Part shown: in pieces, positions 15,697 to 18,810 of the stretch
Layout of the letters: each line of letters opens with the position of its first letter
Numbering within the stretch: the stretch's first letter is position 1
Assembly: GCA_949746915.1 (NCBI GenBank)
Contig: CATKEA010000124.1
Span: 1 to 18,810, forward strand
DNA from: an uncultured Bacilli bacterium
GTDB taxonomy: Bacteria; Bacillota_I; Bacilli_A; RF39; UBA660
Length of the DNA stretch: 18,810 nucleotides
Direction: 5' to 3'
Notes under the pieces: model-generated
Databases searched by the model: none
Told to the model about the DNA's origin: nothing
The model's input: the letters and a program-made list of their open reading frames with translations, nothing else
Program-made: the position numbers and the translations under genes

Positions 15697-15725
15697 ATTA
15701 TAATATAAATTATACACTATTTCAA
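15697..15725 (-). promoter_or_regulatory. Promoter of the flp-like / tadE-like / tadZ-like genes
   Basis: TTGAAA (15720-15725) and a perfect TATAAT (15697-15702) are 17 bases apart, about 26 bases before the ATG of the 57-aa pilin gene. Eleven of twelve consensus positions match. The 74-base gap it occupies is the largest within the Tad module apart from the one before the VirB2-like gene. Confidence 0.65.
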
Positions 15726-15745
15726 GTACACATGTAAATCTAAAA

Positions 15746-16531
15746 TTAGAACGATCCCATCATCTGGAACATAGAGAATAATATCAATATCATAACTCCA
15801 CCACCTGTACAAACAAGCATTATCATCGTTTGACTTTCCATAAAATCTAAACGTGCTTTATACTTTTGCTCACGTGCTTTATTCTGCAAAGATGAAACTG
15901 TTCTAGAAAACATTAAAAGTCTTTCTTGTTTTCTTTCTTGCGACCCAATACCAAGACGATATAAAAGTCTCATCATTCGCATTGAATCCCTAACTGGATA
16001 CTCATTAGCAAAATCCATATAAGGATCAATTGAAGAATCTCCAGCATCAATCTTAGCAATTATTCGCCTAAGTCCAGGTCTAAATATTTCAGGTGCATCT
16101 TCAATAGATTTAGCAATAGCTACTGGCACAGTATAATGTTGAATCAAAATTTCAAGTCCCTTTAGATAATAAGGCAACATTACATCAATATGATTCAAAT
16201 GCTTTTTATAATACTTTTTCAATTCAGTATATGGCATCTTAAAAACTAAGAAAGCAACAACTATAGCTAGTACAACATTAATAAGACTAATATTACTAAG
16301 AAAAAGTACCAAGAAAGCAACTCCTACACAAAATCCATAAGTCAATCTCTTTTGAAATAAAATATGAGGATCTGCTTTATCTCCATACTTAGCAGCTACC
16401 AAAAAATCATAGTCATCCTCTTTTAAAAGTGCAAATAAAGTACTATTATCTTCTAAGAACTTGTTACCATCAATGGTTTTATTATAAAGAAAAACTCCCA
16501 TTATGATAATACCGAATATAACTATCTCCAT
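15746..16531 (-). CDS. tadC: TadC-like T2SF inner-membrane platform protein
   Basis: Membrane platform protein of the Tad module (261 residues), the second of a TadB/TadC pair. Hydrophobic helices are visible at about 2-15, 65-80, 82-98 and 234-255. Between helices 3 and 4 lies a cytoplasmic, helix-rich T2SF-type domain (about 100-230) with HIDVMLPYYLKGLEILIQ, VAIAKSIEDAPEIFRPGL and RMMRLLYRLGIGSQERKQ. Such domains contact the TadA ATPase and turn its motion into pilin extraction or insertion. The ATG overlaps the stop of the TadB-like gene by one base (TAATG), so the two are translationally coupled. Assignment to TadC rather than another TadB rests on order. Confidence 0.8.
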   Translation of the reverse strand: MEIVIFGIIIMGVFLYNKTIDGNKFLEDNSTLFALLKEDDYDFLVAAKYGDKADPHILFQKRLTYGFCVGVAFLVLFLSNISLINVVLAIVVAFLVFKMPYTELKKYYKKHLNHIDVMLPYYLKGLEILIQHYTVPVAIAKSIEDAPEIFRPGLRRIIAKIDAGDSSIDPYMDFANEYPVRDSMRMMRLLYRLGIGSQERKQERLLMFSRTVSSLQNKAREQKYKARLDFMESQTMIMLVCTGGGVMILILFSMFQMMGSF

Positions 16532-17424
16532 TACTCAGCACCTACATTCTCGTTATAATATTTTTCACCTTTAAGAAGAAAATAACTATTTATTATTATT
16601 ATTGCATGTAATATAAATTTTATAAGTATATTATCAAGCATTCTTATATAAGATTCATTTCCAAGTAAATATTGAACAACCATTACAAGTAAATATAACG
16701 TTACTCCATATTTAAGAAATCCCTTATGAAAAGTAGATCTTTCCATTCTATCACGATATACGCTTTCAACAAGCATATCTATATCTTGCTGCATATTTTC
16801 TAATGATTCACCAGAGTCCTTAGCACCTTCTTTTGTAATTTGTAAAAATAATTGATGCATATTCTTTACTATATAATAAGGATACTTACTACTCATAAAT
16901 TGAAGTGATTCATCAATTGAACCATTTTGATATGCTAAAGATATCATTGTATTAACATCAGTCAAAATAGGTTCTTCTAAAACTCCAGATGCTACAACTC
17001 CTTCAAGAGCTTTAACAAAACTCTGTGTAGTAGAAAATTCCATTATTGTATTTGTTGTATAAACTTGTACTTGTTCAAATAAAAACTCACTATAAACTCT
17101 CTTACAACGCAAATATGCCAAATATGGAATAATTGCTATTGCAATAAATATATAAATCAATGAAATAAACAAGTTATAAAAATATAAATAAGATACAACA
17201 CCTGCAAAAATAGAAAATATCGCTATTTGAATTGTATATTGTCTAACTGTATATTCTTGACCTAATTGCTTAGTTTTTTCTCTTACTACCTTAAAAGAAT
17301 ATGGTGCAAACTTATCATATAGAGAGCCAGCTCTATTAGAAATGTATTTATAGACGTTTTGTCCTTTATAATTACGATATACTACTACAAATACACCAAT
17401 TATTATTAAAACAATTAACTCCAT
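16531..17424 (-). CDS. tadB: TadB-like T2SF inner-membrane platform protein
   Basis: First platform protein of the Tad module, 297 residues. Helices lie at about 1-16, 63-81, 84-102, 237-254 and 266-285. The cytoplasmic T2SF-type region (about 115-235) includes YTTNTIMEFSTTQSFVKALE, YQNGSIDESLQFMSSKYP and the IVKNMHQLFLQITKEGA segment. TadB and TadC proteins form the membrane base on which TadA acts. The ATG is 14 bases after the tadA-like stop and overlaps tadC at the other end, so the three genes form one transcript entering from the right. The sequence is diverged from well-known Tad proteins, so confidence in the family is higher than in the exact name. Confidence 0.8.
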   Translation of the reverse strand: MELIVLIIIGVFVVVYRNYKGQNVYKYISNRAGSLYDKFAPYSFKVVREKTKQLGQEYTVRQYTIQIAIFSIFAGVVSYLYFYNLFISLIYIFIAIAIIPYLAYLRCKRVYSEFLFEQVQVYTTNTIMEFSTTQSFVKALEGVVASGVLEEPILTDVNTMISLAYQNGSIDESLQFMSSKYPYYIVKNMHQLFLQITKEGAKDSGESLENMQQDIDMLVESVYRDRMERSTFHKGFLKYGVTLYLLVMVVQYLLGNESYIRMLDNILIKFILHAIIIINSYFLLKGEKYYNENVGAE

Positions 17425-17438
17425 ATTTTCACCACTTT

Positions 17439-18785
17439 CTAAAATACTTCTTCACTATTTGAAATAGCACTAATATCATTTATAAACTTAGGTCTTGCAA
17501 CAACATTTGTATTAACAGTTGCAACAGTAGAAGCAGAATCATTTATATTAGAAGTAGGTTGTGCTACTATTGATTCAGTACTTTGAACATTTTGAACGGA
17601 AGTATCGCTTTCTACTGGTTGTTGAATTGAAACTTCTAAAGAAGGCTCAGATGTACTATTACTAGTATCACTAGCTGAACTAAAATCATTATTTAAAATA
17701 GCTTCTACTTCATCATCAGGACCAGTTTCACCATTTGAAAGTGGTTTAAGCAACTTAATATTTTGTGCAAGTAAATACTCTTTCAAACTAGCACTAGGCT
17801 CTTTAATAACAACTTTACCACCCATATATTTTTGATATATAACATTAAATTTAGGATCATTGTTCTCATCAACATAAAACTCTGTAATTTCATCAATTTC
17901 ACGATGAAATTTTTGAAGTTCTGTCGAATAATAAGCTTTTATATGTACTCCAAGTTGTACATAACGATAAATCGTTTTTAAAAATTGATCAACATCTATC
18001 TCTGTCTCCATAAGAGAATACATTCTATGTGGAATAGAACGTGCTTTATCAGAGTGGATTGTTGATAAAATATTATGTCCAGAAGATATAGAGTTACGTA
18101 CAGCACTAACAGCTTCAGCACTACGAACTTCGGATAATAATATCCACTTTGGATTTTGTCTCATACAAGTTACCAAAACATCTGAATATGAAGCAATATT
18201 ATTAGTCTTCATTGCCACAATATCTCGATTAGGATAAATCTTATCAAGATGAAGTTCAAGTGTATCTTCTATTGAAATAATTTTTTCATTTTCCCTTGTA
18301 TGACTAGCCAAATACTTAACAAACTCTGTTTTACCTGAACCAGTCTCTCCACAAACAATTATATTACAATGCCCAAGTACACATTGAATCAAAAAATCAT
18401 GAACATCTTTAGTAACATAATTATCCTCAAGAAGTTTTTCTTCTTGTAAACGAATCTTTGCTGGAGTTTTACGAATAACCAAAGCTATTCCATTCGTAGC
18501 AATAGATTCATGAACAAAGTTCATACGAAGTTCTGCACTTTCAGCATCCAAAAATGGTTTAGCCATATTAAATGTCGTTCCCATACAATTTGAACACTGA
18601 AAGGCAAGTTTTTCAACTACTTCGTTATTTATCTTTTCGTTATCTACACGATAATTACCTTTAGAAAGTGATCTAAGCCACAATTGCCCATTATTACTAT
18701 AAGACATATCTGTAATATCATCATCTTCTAAATATTCAATGAAAGGACCAAAATCAATGGTTGCAAACATATTGTCACTATTCAT
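17439..18785 (-). CDS. tadA: TadA/CpaF (VirB11-superfamily) secretion ATPase
   Basis: Hexameric motor ATPase expected at the cytoplasmic face, working with the TadB/TadC-like platform; VirB11 of classical type IV secretion belongs to the same superfamily. The 448-residue protein has an N-terminal domain (about 1-130), Walker A GETGSGKT at 146-153, an Asp box around SIEDTLEL (172-178), Walker B region WILLSEVRSAEA (214-225) and His box SGHNILSTIHSD (235-246). The Walker B segment reads SEVR where most relatives have GEVR or GEIR. After about 385 the protein continues as a Ser/Thr/Val/Gln-rich tail of 60 residues, probably disordered. ATG start with AGGAG seven bases before it. Only 25 bases lie upstream, so its promoter and any preceding genes are outside the window. 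Confidence 0.9.
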   Translation of the reverse strand: MNSDNMFATIDFGPFIEYLEDDDITDMSYSNNGQLWLRSLSKGNYRVDNEKINNEVVEKLAFQCSNCMGTTFNMAKPFLDAESAELRMNFVHESIATNGIALVIRKTPAKIRLQEEKLLEDNYVTKDVHDFLIQCVLGHCNIIVCGETGSGKTEFVKYLASHTRENEKIISIEDTLELHLDKIYPNRDIVAMKTNNIASYSDVLVTCMRQNPKWILLSEVRSAEAVSAVRNSISSGHNILSTIHSDKARSIPHRMYSLMETEIDVDQFLKTIYRYVQLGVHIKAYYSTELQKFHREIDEITEFYVDENNDPKFNVIYQKYMGGKVVIKEPSASLKEYLLAQNIKLLKPLSNGETGPDDEVEAILNNDFSSASDTSNSTSEPSLEVSIQQPVESDTSVQNVQSTESIVAQPTSNINDSASTVATVNTNVVARPKFINDISAISNSEEVF

Positions 18786-18810
18786 AATAACTCCTTTCTA
18801 TTGAGTAGTA

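Noticed and set aside
640..18785. A mycoplasma-type genetic code (TGA as Trp)
   Set aside because: All large frames are complete with TGG as Trp, and a TGA stop forms a normal ATGA overlap with virB4.
1..18810. tRNA, rRNA, insertion sequences or a riboswitch
   Set aside because: Almost all the sequence is coding; the few gaps are under 110 bases and hold only promoter- and terminator-like signals.

Overview
The window is one long block of genes, all read from the minus strand (right to left), very AT-rich and almost gapless. Full-length protein frames under the standard code, good Shine-Dalgarno sites, one-membrane secretion logic (a lipoprotein, wall hydrolase domains, no outer-membrane secretin) and low GC point to a Gram-positive Bacillota/Bacilli-like bacterium, possibly an uncultured gut lineage. 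The lineage is inference; the strand, gene order and base composition are seen directly.

Layout in transcription order. (1) 18785 to 13971 is a near-complete Tad / type IVc pilus module: a TadA/CpaF-type ATPase, two T2SF platform proteins (TadB-like and TadC-like), a 57-residue Flp-like small pilin, a TadE-like pseudopilin and a TadZ/CpaE-like protein with a degenerate P-loop. (2) 13951 to 10719 holds a small two-helix VirB2/TrbC-like pilin (111 aa) and two larger secreted proteins (288 and 434 aa) that end in the same two-helix domain, plus a small bitopic protein. This part is cut into short transcription units by terminators and promoters. (3) 10671 to 1 is a type IV secretion (conjugation-type) core read as one tight operon: VirB6-like channel protein, PrgI/VirB3-like protein, separate VirB4 N-terminal (TraC-like) domain, VirB4 ATPase, a membrane-anchored SpoIID-M15 cell wall hydrolase, a lipoprotein, a VirD4/TraG coupling ATPase, and a bitopic membrane protein that runs off the left edge.

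Together this reads as a Gram-positive type IV secretion machine in which the motor complement usual for such systems (VirB4, VirD4) is joined to a Tad ATPase and inner-membrane platform, and in which two unrelated kinds of pilin (Flp/TadE-type and VirB2-type) are encoded side by side. The likely job is DNA or protein transfer through the envelope, with the hydrolase opening the wall and the paralogous pilin-domain proteins acting at the cell surface. No relaxase, recombinase, origin of transfer or element end is visible, so whether this is an integrative conjugative element or a fixed chromosomal secretion system cannot be decided here.

The most notable points are the Tad-T4SS hybrid layout, the family of three pilin-domain paralogues, a strong promoter with overlapping palindromes before the small pilin gene, and the SpoIID-M15 hydrolase fusion. 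No gap longer than 300 bases without a gene exists in the window.
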